Shown here: positions 37,133 through 46,511 of the stretch, in pieces
How the letters are laid out: each line of letters starts with the position of its first letter
How positions within the stretch are numbered: the first letter of the stretch is position 1
NCBI RefSeq assembly: GCF_016278365.1
Contig: NZ_JADQBZ010000008.1
Span: forward strand, 124,001 to 188,000
Length of the DNA stretch: 64,000 nucleotides
Direction: 5' to 3'
DNA from: Methanolobus sp.
Lineage (GTDB): Archaea; Halobacteriota; Methanosarcinia; Methanosarcinales; Methanosarcinaceae
Notes under the pieces: model-generated
Databases searched by the model: none
Told to the model about the DNA's origin: nothing
The model's input: the letters and a program-made list of their open reading frames with translations, nothing else
Translations under genes and position numbers: made by a program

Positions 37133-37275
37133 ATATTCATCTTTTACCTACTGATTTAAATCTATGCTGTCGTTTACCGGCTGGCTATTGGCACAATGGA
37201 CGGGTAGCATATTTAGAAAGTGATATAAACTAACAGATATTTGTTTTGTCTTACAGCAATCCAAAGAGGCAAAGC

Positions 37276-37704
37276 ATGGTTACCAAACAGGAAGAGTACT
37301 GGGAAAAAGACAACTTTGTGGTCGTTACGGACGACACAAAACCTGCAATGAAATGGACCATTGAAGAACTTGGTAAGCGAGGTAAGAATGTACACGTCGT
37401 TGACCTTTCAGGCAAGTCTGTTCAAAATGCACTCACCGATATATCTCAGGTCCCAAAGGGCATCGAGAATGCCATTATAGGTATTACAAAGACGGAGCCT
37501 GCAAGAGTTATAGAGAAGTTGGCTTCAAAGGGAATAACTAACTTCTGGGTACACTGGAAGACCGACACCTGTGATGTGGAGCATCTGACAGGTGACCCCA
37601 AGCTGAGTATAATCACCGGTCGTTGTCCGATGATGTATCTTGGAAAAGGTGCCAGCATGCACGGCTTCCATAGGTTCATTGCCCGGTCGATGGGCAAATA
37701 CTAA
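37276..37704 (+). CDS. CoA-binding domain protein
   Basis: This encodes 142 residues from ATG 37276, which has AAAGAGG at the right distance; a TTG at 37246 upstream is less likely. It is a single Rossmann-like CoA-binding domain (related to YccU-type proteins), with NFVVVTDDTKPAMKWTIEEL near the start and FWVHWKTDT later. A CPMMYLG stretch near the end may bind a metal. It could bind CoA or a nucleotide. Function unknown. Confidence 0.72.
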   Translation: MVTKQEEYWEKDNFVVVTDDTKPAMKWTIEELGKRGKNVHVVDLSGKSVQNALTDISQVPKGIENAIIGITKTEPARVIEKLASKGITNFWVHWKTDTCDVEHLTGDPKLSIITGRCPMMYLGKGASMHGFHRFIARSMGKY

Positions 37705-38054
37705 TAATTACAAGAGCAGGATCGTCCACTCAGGTCCGGAGTTCCCGTAGAAAAGCCTTAATCAATAAATTGCTCTAATTTAATAGGTGAGTGGATAGTA
37801 AATACTCTTTCCCGTTGAGGGACAGGACTGCTTATAGATTCTTTTGCAGGACTGACAGGCAGGAAACGGGCAATTGTAGCCTTTATGGCAGCATTGCCGG
37901 ACCTGGACTTCTGATGTCCCACATAATGGCCATAAATCCTTTGTTTATACGCATGAAATGAAATAACATGTACATATTTTGGAGAATCAACACAGATTGC
38001 TTATATACGTGTTCACTCTTACTATGTATTAGAGTCAGATACAAGGAGATAGTT
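37705..38054. other. 350-base gap with one promoter
   Basis: No gene is seen between the CoA-binding protein and the TTG start at 38055. TTATATAC at 38001-38008 is a TATA box predicting transcription near 38030. AGGAG at 38044-38048 precedes the TTG start. The rest shows no repeat or RNA fold I can support. Confidence 0.45.
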
Positions 38055-38402
38055 TTGAAAGACACTGATAGCAGCCTGGTGATGAATATTATGGTCCATG
38101 AATTCCTAAACAAGGATACATGGGAATTACACCTTACGCTGCAGGTAAATAATACCCTTGTAGGTATTGCATCAGCAAAGACCGGAAGATCAAGTCGCGA
38201 CTACGAAACAGTTGTCGCTGCACTGCAAAGCCTTAAAAATGATTATTATGTTGCCATCGGATCCCCTATGAGGTATTCAGAAGGGAAACTGGTCTACTTG
38301 CCAGCGGATGAAGGACTTGTGTCAAAAAGGACAAATACTGCACCTTTGATATCCGCGAACCGCGTTCAGACATCTGACCAGATGATGGCTTTATCCCATT
38401 AA
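38055..38402 (+). CDS. Conserved-looking small protein of unknown function
   Basis: This encodes about 115 residues from TTG 38055, selected because AGGAG (38044-38048) and the TATA box upstream would leave any earlier start outside the transcript. The product begins KDTDSSLVMNIMVHEF and continues with alternating beta-type segments (WELHLTLQVNNTLVGIA). No motif, membrane segment or Cys is seen after the start. I do not recognise the family. Confidence 0.55.
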   Translation: MKDTDSSLVMNIMVHEFLNKDTWELHLTLQVNNTLVGIASAKTGRSSRDYETVVAALQSLKNDYYVAIGSPMRYSEGKLVYLPADEGLVSKRTNTAPLISANRVQTSDQMMALSH

Positions 38403-38404
38403 TG

Positions 38405-38493
38405 TAAATGTTGGCATACAATACTCCCCTCAGATAAATGTACAACAATCCTATCAAGCGATAATAAGTTTGCTTTCACAATGCCAACATTTA
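38405..38493. repeat. 89-base element with 13-base perfect inverted ends
   Basis: TAAATGTTGGCAT at 38405-38417 and its exact reverse complement at 38481-38493 frame 63 bases of unrelated sequence immediately after the stop codon of the preceding gene. It may be a pair of binding sites for the winged-helix protein encoded next, or a small MITE-like element. No flanking target duplication is clear. Confidence 0.5.
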
Positions 38494-38612
38494 TATTATT
38501 TCTCCAACTCCTTTTTTCCAGCATCATTTCTACGATGCCTGTTGGATAATCTTTTTAAGAAAGATGTCCATATATTGTATATCAACATGCAGCAATAGCG
38601 AAGGAGTGGAAA

Positions 38613-38912
38613 ATGCTGGAAAATGATGACCTTGATGATTTGCTTACGGGAGAGACATCCGAGCGCGAACGTGTGAAAATGGAGCACGAGTACATGCATA
38701 AGGCTGCGTCTCATCCAATTCGCCGGCAGCTTGTCAGAGAGATAGGGGTGTTCGGCGCAACAAAAGAGGAGATCATGGGGGCTGTTGACATTGATGATAA
38801 GGTGTTCAAGTACCACACGGAATATCTTATCAATGGCAATCTTCTGATCATACTTAACGGCAAGTACTCCCTAACAGAAAAAGGACTCGAAATACTTGCT
38901 AACATTAAATGA
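38613..38912 (+). CDS. Winged-helix DNA-binding protein
   Basis: This 99-residue protein has an acidic N-terminus and then a winged helix of ArsR/MarR type: AASHPIRRQLVREI, EEIMGAVDIDDKVFKYHTEYLI, and the wing LLIILNGKYSLTEKG. AAGGAGTGG precedes the ATG. It is a probable transcriptional regulator of unknown target; the inverted repeat just upstream (38405-38493) would be a sensible site for autoregulation. Confidence 0.72.
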   Translation: MLENDDLDDLLTGETSERERVKMEHEYMHKAASHPIRRQLVREIGVFGATKEEIMGAVDIDDKVFKYHTEYLINGNLLIILNGKYSLTEKGLEILANIK

Positions 38913-39150
38913 AGAATGAGTAATTCTTACTTCAGTTTCCTTTTGCCTTCATAACATCCATTTTTGGCATAACTGAGAGATATCTTTTTTTAATGACAGA
39001 ATCCTACCGTTGACAGGAGTGGAATTCATATTTACATTATTCTTTTAATTTTTATCTCTCATCAGAACAAAATAGCAATGTTTAAATATCAAATTTACTT
39101 TTTCTTTTCAATTCTGGGTGAAGTAGATCGATTAAAGCAGAGGTATTGTC

Positions 39151-42100
39151 ATGAGGCAAAAAACAGTAATGCATGTTCATTCTTTTATTCATGATACCCG
39201 CGCATACATTCCCTTCGCTGTCATCGGCATCTTCGTGCTCCTCTTTTCTATAACATCTTCCTTCTACCTCATGAAAATGGACTACGAGCTCGCTGAGACC
39301 ATATACCAGACCGATGGCATCAGTATGGAGAAAGCCGCAGAGGATATCGCTTCAGCAGACCTTGCACGATGCCTGAACTATGCCGGCATGGAAGCTCTCA
39401 AATGGCAGGGAGAGCATCCCATAATCAAGTCAGAGGGAACCATATATGAAGAATGGGGAGAGGACAGGTTCTCAGTATTCTCAAAAAGCAAGGAGGCAGA
39501 ACCTGGCGAAACGATAGAAGTGAATGTGAAACTACCAGCCAATATACTGGAAGCCATAGTAAACATATTCTCTACAAAACCGAGAACCCTTATTGTGAAA
39601 GGATCATCAGGAACGATCTATGAAATAATCGTGTATGATGAAACCCACTCCTTCTGGAGCAAGTCCGAGTTCAATGAAATGATCACTATACCGGAGAATG
39701 CTACCGATGAGTATGGCTATCTTATCCTGATGTATGGAAACGATACTAAAGCAACGAACTGGTTCCATATGGGTGCAAATCCTGTCAAGGATATTACGGC
39801 CCATCACTTCAACCGTTTACTGCAGAGCAATTACCAAAAGAACGTACACACATTCAACAATTATGCGATAAACGTAGCTCCTGATGTGCAACCCTCAAAG
39901 ATAGAAATAGGCAAGATCAACGGTACGCTTTCACGCCAGCTCGAAAGGTCGCAGGGAGAAGATTACACTATTTACTATACTCTGACCATAAAGGACCTTG
40001 ATTACACGCTTGTGGATCTGTCCACTGGTACAAGTGTGAACCGAAGTATGGATATCTCGACCCTGGTAACCTCCAGGGAGCCGCTGCTGGCCCAGCTGAC
40101 TACCGAGTACGAGCAGGCCCTGAGCAGCAGAACCACCTCCGACATCGTGCTCGGTGCAACTAATGTCAGAACCTTCACTTATGGCCCCTGGCAATATTAC
40201 CTGAACGGCCCACTCAACATCGTCACCGGTCCGGCCCTGACATCATCCGTAAACGCTGGTACGCTGTATACACAAAAGCGTGTGTTCGACTCCGTGGACC
40301 CATGGGCTACAGCCTACACTACCTATTACAACGGAAAAGTTCTCTACAGTGACATTTCCAGAGACAGTTCCGGCTATGAGGATGAGAAGCAAAGTAACAT
40401 CAACACATCCTACGCCAACCTGTCTTCAACCGGCTCTTTCAATGTCGATATCGATAAAGGCATCAACGAGTCGATGTCAGACGCCAGTACAAGCAGGGAA
40501 GAAGTTGCAAACAACTCCAAACTGATAGTCTCGGTCTCCAACTATACCGACAGTGTTTACTACGGCTGGATCTACAATGATGGCGAATGGAGCAGTAATC
40601 ATCCTGACCTGCTGCATGATGTGACCCGTGAGGTATACAGTGCAACTATTCAGGGCCAGGTATTCAGGGACGGGTTCGATGATCCACAGATGATCAGCGA
40701 CTATGGCGGATACGGCAGTCATGGTTCCAAATCTGCCTCAGGACACACTGTAACATGGAAAGGCTACTATCCTGTCCTTGTAACCCATATAAGGGCTCTT
40801 GGGGACAATTTCACTTATGCAGGTACCATTCCTATCGATCATTCTGCAAAGATTTCCACGGGCAAAAGCAGCTGGAGCCTGACAGATGCATCAGTTTCCC
40901 ACCTTGGCACGGATGTGACATGCACTGGCATTCTTGCCACCTATAGTTACATCGGAAATGATGCTCTTTTGAACGAAACCCGCATTGATGGCTATCTCGA
41001 AAATGAGAGTCGCAGTTTTGACTGGATGGTAACATACATAATGGACTTTGAAGTTATATCGGACTGGAAGATCGATTATTCTTATGACTATTCGTCTACT
41101 TGCTACGAAAATGTAAATGGCACTTTAGTCCCCTACTCGTGTACAAAATCATCTTCTGGAAGCACTACATTAACTCTCGTGAACTCAGGTAAAGCATCCC
41201 ACACCCAAACAGAGACCGAGAACATCACTATCATCTACCACCAGTATCTCCCGTCAGGCGGCTATTCTGGTGTCACCCGCAACTACAGTCCCGGAAGTTC
41301 CCATGATTACAGGAATAAACTCGTATCTGTCGACGGCCTGGAAAGGCCCGATACGGACTGTTCGGACGCCGCCGATAAATATCGCGGCCAGTACATTATT
41401 CCCAACATGCTGAGCATCCAGAGCCAGTATCTCATTTATCCCGATGGGAAGGAATTCTCCGCTGAAAAGGTCTATTGCGACATTCCAGTTTGGTTGCACA
41501 AGGTCATGGGCGGGGAAATGAAAACCATGTTTGATTCTATCAACGGGGAGAATCCTACCCGTGAAATTCCCCTGCTTGGCGAGAACCTTGGCAAGGACCC
41601 CACTCTCCTCATTCAGGATGCAGCTCTTGATATCGTTGCAGAGATGGACGATCCCATCAAGAAGGAATCCTTTGCACGGCAGGATCAGCACCTCACCGGC
41701 ACCATGTACACAACAAGCAGTGACGCCGCCCGCGCCATAGCCAGAAGCGAAGCCTACGACCAGCTTCTGAGGTACATTATAGAGCGCAACCAGGACGATA
41801 CCGCAGCTTTCGGAAGTTATATCGAAACCTCCTTTTCAGAAAAGCAAGGCTCTTCCCTATTATCATTGCTAGGCGGCGATTCTTCTCTCCTCTTCAATAA
41901 CCCCGCCATGCAGAAAGCCTCCACTGCCCTTGCCAGGGAAATGGGCGTTATCGGCACCATGACCATCACAGGCAACCCCCACAGCAAGTACAACTGGACC
42001 GAGAACATGACACTGCTCATCGACCAGTATCCCGACTATCTTTACCATGATGAGGATTTTGATCTGCAGGGACAGTATAAGTGGGAAGATGAAGGTACTG

Positions 42101-43182
42101 GATTGGTGGTCTATCCTCTCGGAGTGCGCAATGTGTGTGTATTCTCTACCGGCATAGGTGCTGATATCGCAGAAATACTGGAAAGTAGCAGTGAACCTCT
42201 GAAAGATTCCATCTCCCAATCCATGAGCCAGAGTATTTCCGAGATGAACACAGAGGTAAATTCACTGATAGAGGATATTGGTTCAGAGAGCGCGGCACTT
42301 ATCACAAATGGCACCTCCGCAGATACTACTCTTATTCAGGAGAACCGCACAAGGCTGATGACTAATTACAGCGCCAGCATCCGAAGCCAGGTTCCGGACA
42401 TGGTTGCTGATGAAGTTGCGAATGACCCTGTGCTGAGCACACTGATCAGTAAATCCGAGGTAAGAACAATATCCGACTCTTACATTTCCACCTTATCCGA
42501 TGATGAGCTTGTCAGCATGGTTGCCAATAATACTCTTCAGGAAGAGATACTTTTCAGAATCCACACGAATATAGTTTCAGAGAATCCTTCGATTAGCACT
42601 GACGAAATGGAAGCTGTCATGTACCGCCTCGAGGCCGACATGAGGATAGGTGTTGCAAATGGAGTGTCCGAGGCGATAATCCTAAGCCAGGCTGTCATTG
42701 ACGAGTGTTTCGCAAATATTAACGGTGAATTGCAAAAAATGCTTGACGATTCCACTGAGAAACTCACTGGACAGCTAGCCGAGAAGATGGAGCAGAGGCT
42801 GCAGAGAGCTATGAAGTATGTACCGTGTGGTCTGCCGGTGCTGCCGCCAAATTGGGTATGTACTGTGAATGTGTGGGAATACGATGTTAAAGGAGCTTAT
42901 ATGACATTCAAGGTTATTGATAATGACAATGAGTGTATGTTCAATCCATATCTTGGGCATGAGCCACAAGTGTATGTGAGAAAAGACGAAAGAGTTGTTC
43001 ATCCTATAAATACAGATCAAAATGGTGGTTTGATTGTTATTGGTCTTAATCAACCAGTCTTATTTGAATTTTCGGGGTATGCAGCAACTATAGTAGGACC
43101 AGGTCCAAAAGGAGTTGGGGATAAAGTAGGAGAAAGGGATGAAAGATCAACTGGTTATAACGATTTTGAATCACAATTTTGA
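39151..43182 (+). CDS. Very large membrane-anchored surface protein
   Basis: This 1343-residue protein has a short basic N-terminus, one transmembrane segment at about residues 21-42 (IPFAVIGIFVLLFSITSSF) and then a long extracytoplasmic body rich in Ser, Thr, Asn and Tyr, with many N-glycosylation sequons. The N-terminal pattern IPFAVIG plus hydrophobic run recalls haloarchaeal surface proteins encoded near type IV pilus or secretion genes (DUF7286-like); that is from memory. Helical, Ser/Glu-rich coiled segments fill roughly residues 1000-1220. The sarcinarray gene follows 9 bases later. Possibly a structural part of the cell envelope. Confidence 0.7.
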   Translation: MRQKTVMHVHSFIHDTRAYIPFAVIGIFVLLFSITSSFYLMKMDYELAETIYQTDGISMEKAAEDIASADLARCLNYAGMEALKWQGEHPIIKSEGTIYEEWGEDRFSVFSKSKEAEPGETIEVNVKLPANILEAIVNIFSTKPRTLIVKGSSGTIYEIIVYDETHSFWSKSEFNEMITIPENATDEYGYLILMYGNDTKATNWFHMGANPVKDITAHHFNRLLQSNYQKNVHTFNNYAINVAPDVQPSKIEIGKINGTLSRQLERSQGEDYTIYYTLTIKDLDYTLVDLSTGTSVNRSMDISTLVTSREPLLAQLTTEYEQALSSRTTSDIVLGATNVRTFTYGPWQYYLNGPLNIVTGPALTSSVNAGTLYTQKRVFDSVDPWATAYTTYYNGKVLYSDISRDSSGYEDEKQSNINTSYANLSSTGSFNVDIDKGINESMSDASTSREEVANNSKLIVSVSNYTDSVYYGWIYNDGEWSSNHPDLLHDVTREVYSATIQGQVFRDGFDDPQMISDYGGYGSHGSKSASGHTVTWKGYYPVLVTHIRALGDNFTYAGTIPIDHSAKISTGKSSWSLTDASVSHLGTDVTCTGILATYSYIGNDALLNETRIDGYLENESRSFDWMVTYIMDFEVISDWKIDYSYDYSSTCYENVNGTLVPYSCTKSSSGSTTLTLVNSGKASHTQTETENITIIYHQYLPSGGYSGVTRNYSPGSSHDYRNKLVSVDGLERPDTDCSDAADKYRGQYIIPNMLSIQSQYLIYPDGKEFSAEKVYCDIPVWLHKVMGGEMKTMFDSINGENPTREIPLLGENLGKDPTLLIQDAALDIVAEMDDPIKKESFARQDQHLTGTMYTTSSDAARAIARSEAYDQLLRYIIERNQDDTAAFGSYIETSFSEKQGSSLLSLLGGDSSLLFNNPAMQKASTALAREMGVIGTMTITGNPHSKYNWTENMTLLIDQYPDYLYHDEDFDLQGQYKWEDEGTGLVVYPLGVRNVCVFSTGIGADIAEILESSSEPLKDSISQSMSQSISEMNTEVNSLIEDIGSESAALITNGTSADTTLIQENRTRLMTNYSASIRSQVPDMVADEVANDPVLSTLISKSEVRTISDSYISTLSDDELVSMVANNTLQEEILFRIHTNIVSENPSISTDEMEAVMYRLEADMRIGVANGVSEAIILSQAVIDECFANINGELQKMLDDSTEKLTGQLAEKMEQRLQRAMKYVPCGLPVLPPNWVCTVNVWEYDVKGAYMTFKVIDNDNECMFNPYLGHEPQVYVRKDERVVHPINTDQNGGLIVIGLNQPVLFEFSGYAATIVGPGPKGVGDKVGERDERSTGYNDFESQF

Positions 43183-43191
43183 GGAATCAAT

Positions 43192-43797
43192 ATGAATTAT
43201 AAATTTGCTTTAGTATGCCTTATGTGTTTAATTATGCTGTTGTCAACTCCAGCATCATCAAAAAGCCAACATGTCAATATTGAATACTATTACAATGGAT
43301 ATTTAATTACGGATTCAGATTCACCTAAAACTCCAAAACCACTCTTGAAAATTGGAGAACCGTTCAAACTGAGATTTGAAGTGACCTGTTACAAAAGGAA
43401 CTTTTTGTCTGTAATGTTAACTTCGATTGGTGAAAATGATTTTGATATTATTGAAGGACCAACATCAGCGTTAGGAAATTTCATAGATGAAACAATCGAA
43501 GCAAATGAAACAAGAGTTTTTGAATGGACAGTGGCCCCGAATGAAGAATGGGCAGGTGGAAGTGCACCTATTGACTTTTACTATCAGATGACAGACTTGA
43601 ATACCAAAAGGACAATTATTAGTAGTAAATTCACCGCCGCCTACGTCACCATTTCTAACGAACACTACGAGCCACCAGCAACCACCAACCCAGGCGCGCA
43701 GTCTTCCGATGACACTTCATCGTTCGCTCTTCCGGCATTCACACTACTCGGAGCATTAATAGCGATTTATATGGTGTATGTGCTGAAGACAAAGTAA
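43192..43797 (+). CDS. Sarcinarray-family surface protein
   Basis: This 201-residue protein has a signal peptide (residues 1-22) and a beta-rich domain with KIGEPFKLRFEVTCYK, IIEGPTSALG and FEWTVAPNEEWAGGSAPI. A Thr/Ser/Pro linker and a C-terminal membrane helix with basic end (about residues 178-201) follow. The sequence phrases match the sarcinarray family, known from Methanosarcina relatives, as I recall it. The short gap to the large surface protein suggests co-transcription and a shared place in the envelope. Confidence 0.78.
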   Translation: MNYKFALVCLMCLIMLLSTPASSKSQHVNIEYYYNGYLITDSDSPKTPKPLLKIGEPFKLRFEVTCYKRNFLSVMLTSIGENDFDIIEGPTSALGNFIDETIEANETRVFEWTVAPNEEWAGGSAPIDFYYQMTDLNTKRTIISSKFTAAYVTISNEHYEPPATTNPGAQSSDDTSSFALPAFTLLGALIAIYMVYVLKTK

Positions 43798-43874
43798 ACA
43801 CTTTAAGGGGGGACCCTCGAAAACAGGTTGTTCCAGGGTCCTTCTGGCTTATGATGGAAAGTGGCTGAAGAGTG

Positions 43875-45047
43875 TCATTTTCCGTAAGATACAATGCCTT
43901 CCTGCTCTTCAAAGAGTCTTGAGTTCCAGAGACCGTAATAGTTGCTGACCTCATCCATGATGTCCCTTGATATCAGTACGTGATCTTCCTCGAGTTTCCA
44001 GGAGTCCCATTGTCTTTCTATGGAGATCTCTTCGGAATCGCATTTTCGGGCTTCAGTGGGCTTGATCTTTCCGTCGGTCAAAAAAGAGTTGGTGCAGTTG
44101 AAGACTTTCACCATTATCTTAACTTTACCCATATAGCTGATCTTTGAATAGAAGGATGCTGTGAACCTGATGGTCTGCAATAGGTTGCATGCAAGCGAAT
44201 CATCATCCAGTTCCTTACTACCTTCGGGATTATAGGAACCGCATCTTTTCATCGAATGGACGAGCCCGTTCCTGTGAATTTCTACCTTGTTGACGGAGTC
44301 CTTGTTCTGCAGATAGTGCTCGTCGTCCCATTTGATGCCGAACTTTGAAGGCATGACAGGGCCGCTCAGATAATCTGTACAGCCACTCGTCCTGTTGGAG
44401 TGCAGGTCGGTGAGCTCATGTCCAAAATCAGGGGAGGGGTCAAACATCTGGCCATCTATCTTCAGGGGGGTTATGATCACATGTCCCTCCATCCCGTTGA
44501 GTTGGATCTCATGGGGAATCCTGTTCTGGCTAAGGAATATGGCTTCCTCCACATACCGGTCTAGCTTGCTCATGCCAAAAAAGCGTGATTGGTACAGCCA
44601 TTCGATTTCATTCTCATCCATGGGAGTGGCAGAGAAGTTGTACCTCTTGTAGTATTTCTTGTCGTGGTTGTTGTAGTAGGGCTTGTTCTGCCCCTCCGGT
44701 ATCTGGACTACGAGTATTATCCTGTCGGTATCCGGGATAGGTATCTTCTTCATCTGGACGCTGACCCTTGGCACGATATTGCTCAGGATTATCTGCTCCA
44801 GCCTTTCAGTATTTGTGTCCATTTCGATGCCTATGATGTATTCGGGATGTCCACCTTTACCGGTTTCTGCAATCCCGTAGACAAGGTAGCCTCCCTTGGT
44901 GTTTGAGAAGGCGGTGACCTGCTTAATGATACCGGTATCATTGAGTTCCTGTTTGTAGTCCAGGAGCATGGATTCATCTATCTTTTCATAACTCAGTTCC
45001 TGAATATCATTATAGGTGACATCAGAAAGTAATTTATCAAACAACAT
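43875..45047 (-). CDS. AlbA_2/Schlafen-type ATP-binding domain protein
   Basis: This 390-residue protein's N-terminal half is an AlbA_2 domain: LDYKQELNDTGIIKQVTAFSN (residues 29-49, with the conserved acidic K/E and the N-terminal helix) and GGYLVYGIAET, followed by VVQIPEGQNKPYY. The C-terminal half has no recognised domain. AlbA_2 domains appear in predicted regulators and in defence-related proteins. The gene is single, convergent with the sarcinarray gene. Confidence 0.75.
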   Translation of the reverse strand: MLFDKLLSDVTYNDIQELSYEKIDESMLLDYKQELNDTGIIKQVTAFSNTKGGYLVYGIAETGKGGHPEYIIGIEMDTNTERLEQIILSNIVPRVSVQMKKIPIPDTDRIILVVQIPEGQNKPYYNNHDKKYYKRYNFSATPMDENEIEWLYQSRFFGMSKLDRYVEEAIFLSQNRIPHEIQLNGMEGHVIITPLKIDGQMFDPSPDFGHELTDLHSNRTSGCTDYLSGPVMPSKFGIKWDDEHYLQNKDSVNKVEIHRNGLVHSMKRCGSYNPEGSKELDDDSLACNLLQTIRFTASFYSKISYMGKVKIMVKVFNCTNSFLTDGKIKPTEARKCDSEEISIERQWDSWKLEEDHVLISRDIMDEVSNYYGLWNSRLFEEQEGIVSYGK

Positions 45048-45159
45048 ATTGCATCAGCAGGTTCCGTGATTCATCAAACTTGTTAGTTTAAAGTGAATCA
45101 GCAACCTGATAAACCTTTTGGATTTTTCATGATGCTTGAGACTCTTAAAGGAAGGATGA

Positions 45160-46308
45160 TCATAACATGCTGGCATTCACCCTGATTATTCTATCGTCTC
45201 CGCTGACAGGAAGCCCCCTGCCATCCTGATTGCTCGTGAGGATATACAGGTTGCCGTCAGGCCCGGCCACGACATCCCTCAGTCTTCCGAAATCCCCATT
45301 GAAATGTTCCTGCAGCTCTACGGAGTCCAAATCGTCACCCGAGCCGAGGGAGACTTCATAGAGACTCTGACCCCGGAGTCCTGCAAAGAAAACAGAGCCA
45401 TTAAGATACGCGGCCCCGGATGGAGCCCAGGTCTGACTGCCACTGTGAATGACAGGTGATTCCATGTCCGAAGCTGTATCATCACCGGTTATTTCAGGCC
45501 ATCCATAATTACTCCCGGCTTCGATCAGGTTCAACTCGTCCCTGGCGCTGGGACCATGTTCTGTAGCCCATAACCTTCCCTGTTCGTCCCATGCAAGTCC
45601 CTGTGGATTGCGGTGGCCAAGGGTATAGACAGGAGAATTCTGGAATGGGTTATCTTCCGGGATATCGCCTTCATCAGTCACACGCAGTATCTTTCCTGCG
45701 AGGGAGCTAAGATTCTGGGAAAGGGACGATTCTCCGGCATCTCCTGTGGTGATGTACAGAAGACCATCAGGCCCGAAGCTGATTCTGCCACCGTTGTGAT
45801 TGCGACCTCCTGGGATACTGTCTATGATCACCTGGGCATCGGTCAGCTGCCTGTTCTCTTCAATGTACCTAACCACTTTGTTGTATATGATGCCGTCTTC
45901 CCTGTATGTATAATATACATAGATGAAATGATTATCTTCAAAATCCGGATGCGCAGTTATGCCAAGCAGCCCTCCCTCGCCGTTATGTGCCACTTCATCT
46001 ATCGTTAACAGAGGCTCGGGGAGCAGACCTTCTTCAGCATCTATGAGGCGAACTCTCCCGGGCCTTTCTGTGAAAATGATATCGCCGTCTGGAAGGAAAT
46101 CCAGTGACCATGGAATTTCAAGCTCATCTGCAACAAGCGATGCCAAAGGATAATCCCCAACGGGCCCGGAGGAAAAGTTATTGGCCTGGGGAAGGTCCGT
46201 TTCTCTCTGGGCACCAATGCACCCACAAGCAAGTATGATGACAAACAAAAGAGCAGCAGCACGCAATATGAAAGATGAAAAAGCTTTGCTTGATGACCTG
46301 ACCTTCAA
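45160..46308 (-). CDS. PQQ-dependent-type sugar dehydrogenase (GSDH family), lipoprotein
   Basis: This encodes about 382 residues from TTG 46308 (or 404 from ATG 46374). The N-terminal hydrophobic segment ends in LACGCIG, a lipobox-like site, so the enzyme is probably anchored outside the membrane. Six-bladed propeller signatures include SLDFLPDGDIIFTERPG, HNGEGGLLGITAHPDF, NHNGGRISFGPDGLLY and GHRNPQGLAWDEQGRLWATE, matching the soluble glucose/sorbosone dehydrogenase family. PQQ is not known in methanogens, so it may bind another ligand or act non-catalytically. The TATA box at 46341-46350 would start transcription near 46320, downstream of ATG 46374, which supports the TTG start. Confidence 0.83.
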   Translation of the reverse strand: MKVRSSSKAFSSFILRAAALLFVIILACGCIGAQRETDLPQANNFSSGPVGDYPLASLVADELEIPWSLDFLPDGDIIFTERPGRVRLIDAEEGLLPEPLLTIDEVAHNGEGGLLGITAHPDFEDNHFIYVYYTYREDGIIYNKVVRYIEENRQLTDAQVIIDSIPGGRNHNGGRISFGPDGLLYITTGDAGESSLSQNLSSLAGKILRVTDEGDIPEDNPFQNSPVYTLGHRNPQGLAWDEQGRLWATEHGPSARDELNLIEAGSNYGWPEITGDDTASDMESPVIHSGSQTWAPSGAAYLNGSVFFAGLRGQSLYEVSLGSGDDLDSVELQEHFNGDFGRLRDVVAGPDGNLYILTSNQDGRGLPVSGDDRIIRVNASML

Positions 46309-46340
46309 TACAATTCCCCATATAAAAAAAGTCGTCACCA

Positions 46341-46350
46341 TATATAAAAT
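46341..46350 (-). promoter_or_regulatory. TATA box of the sugar dehydrogenase gene
   Basis: ATTTTATATA on the minus strand predicts transcription near 46318-46322. This is downstream of the first in-frame ATG (46374) but upstream of the TTG at 46308, and so decides the start. Confidence 0.5.
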
Positions 46351-46511
46351 ATCTACATCGGCATAATGAATCAAGGGTGAGCAAAAGGTTTTTGTGACAT
46401 AACGGCAAGGTCTTGCCGGATATAAAAGCGGGCCTGCTGGCTTTTAATCAGCTGAAGGCAAGTGCAACTCATCTATCAATTTTATATCCTGAACAACGGA
46501 GCTTTTTCATA

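Noticed and set aside
45048-45159. Insertion sequence remnants in gaps
   Set aside because: I looked for transposase fragments and paired terminal repeats in the gaps of the core part. Apart from the 89-base element at 38405-38493, none is supported.
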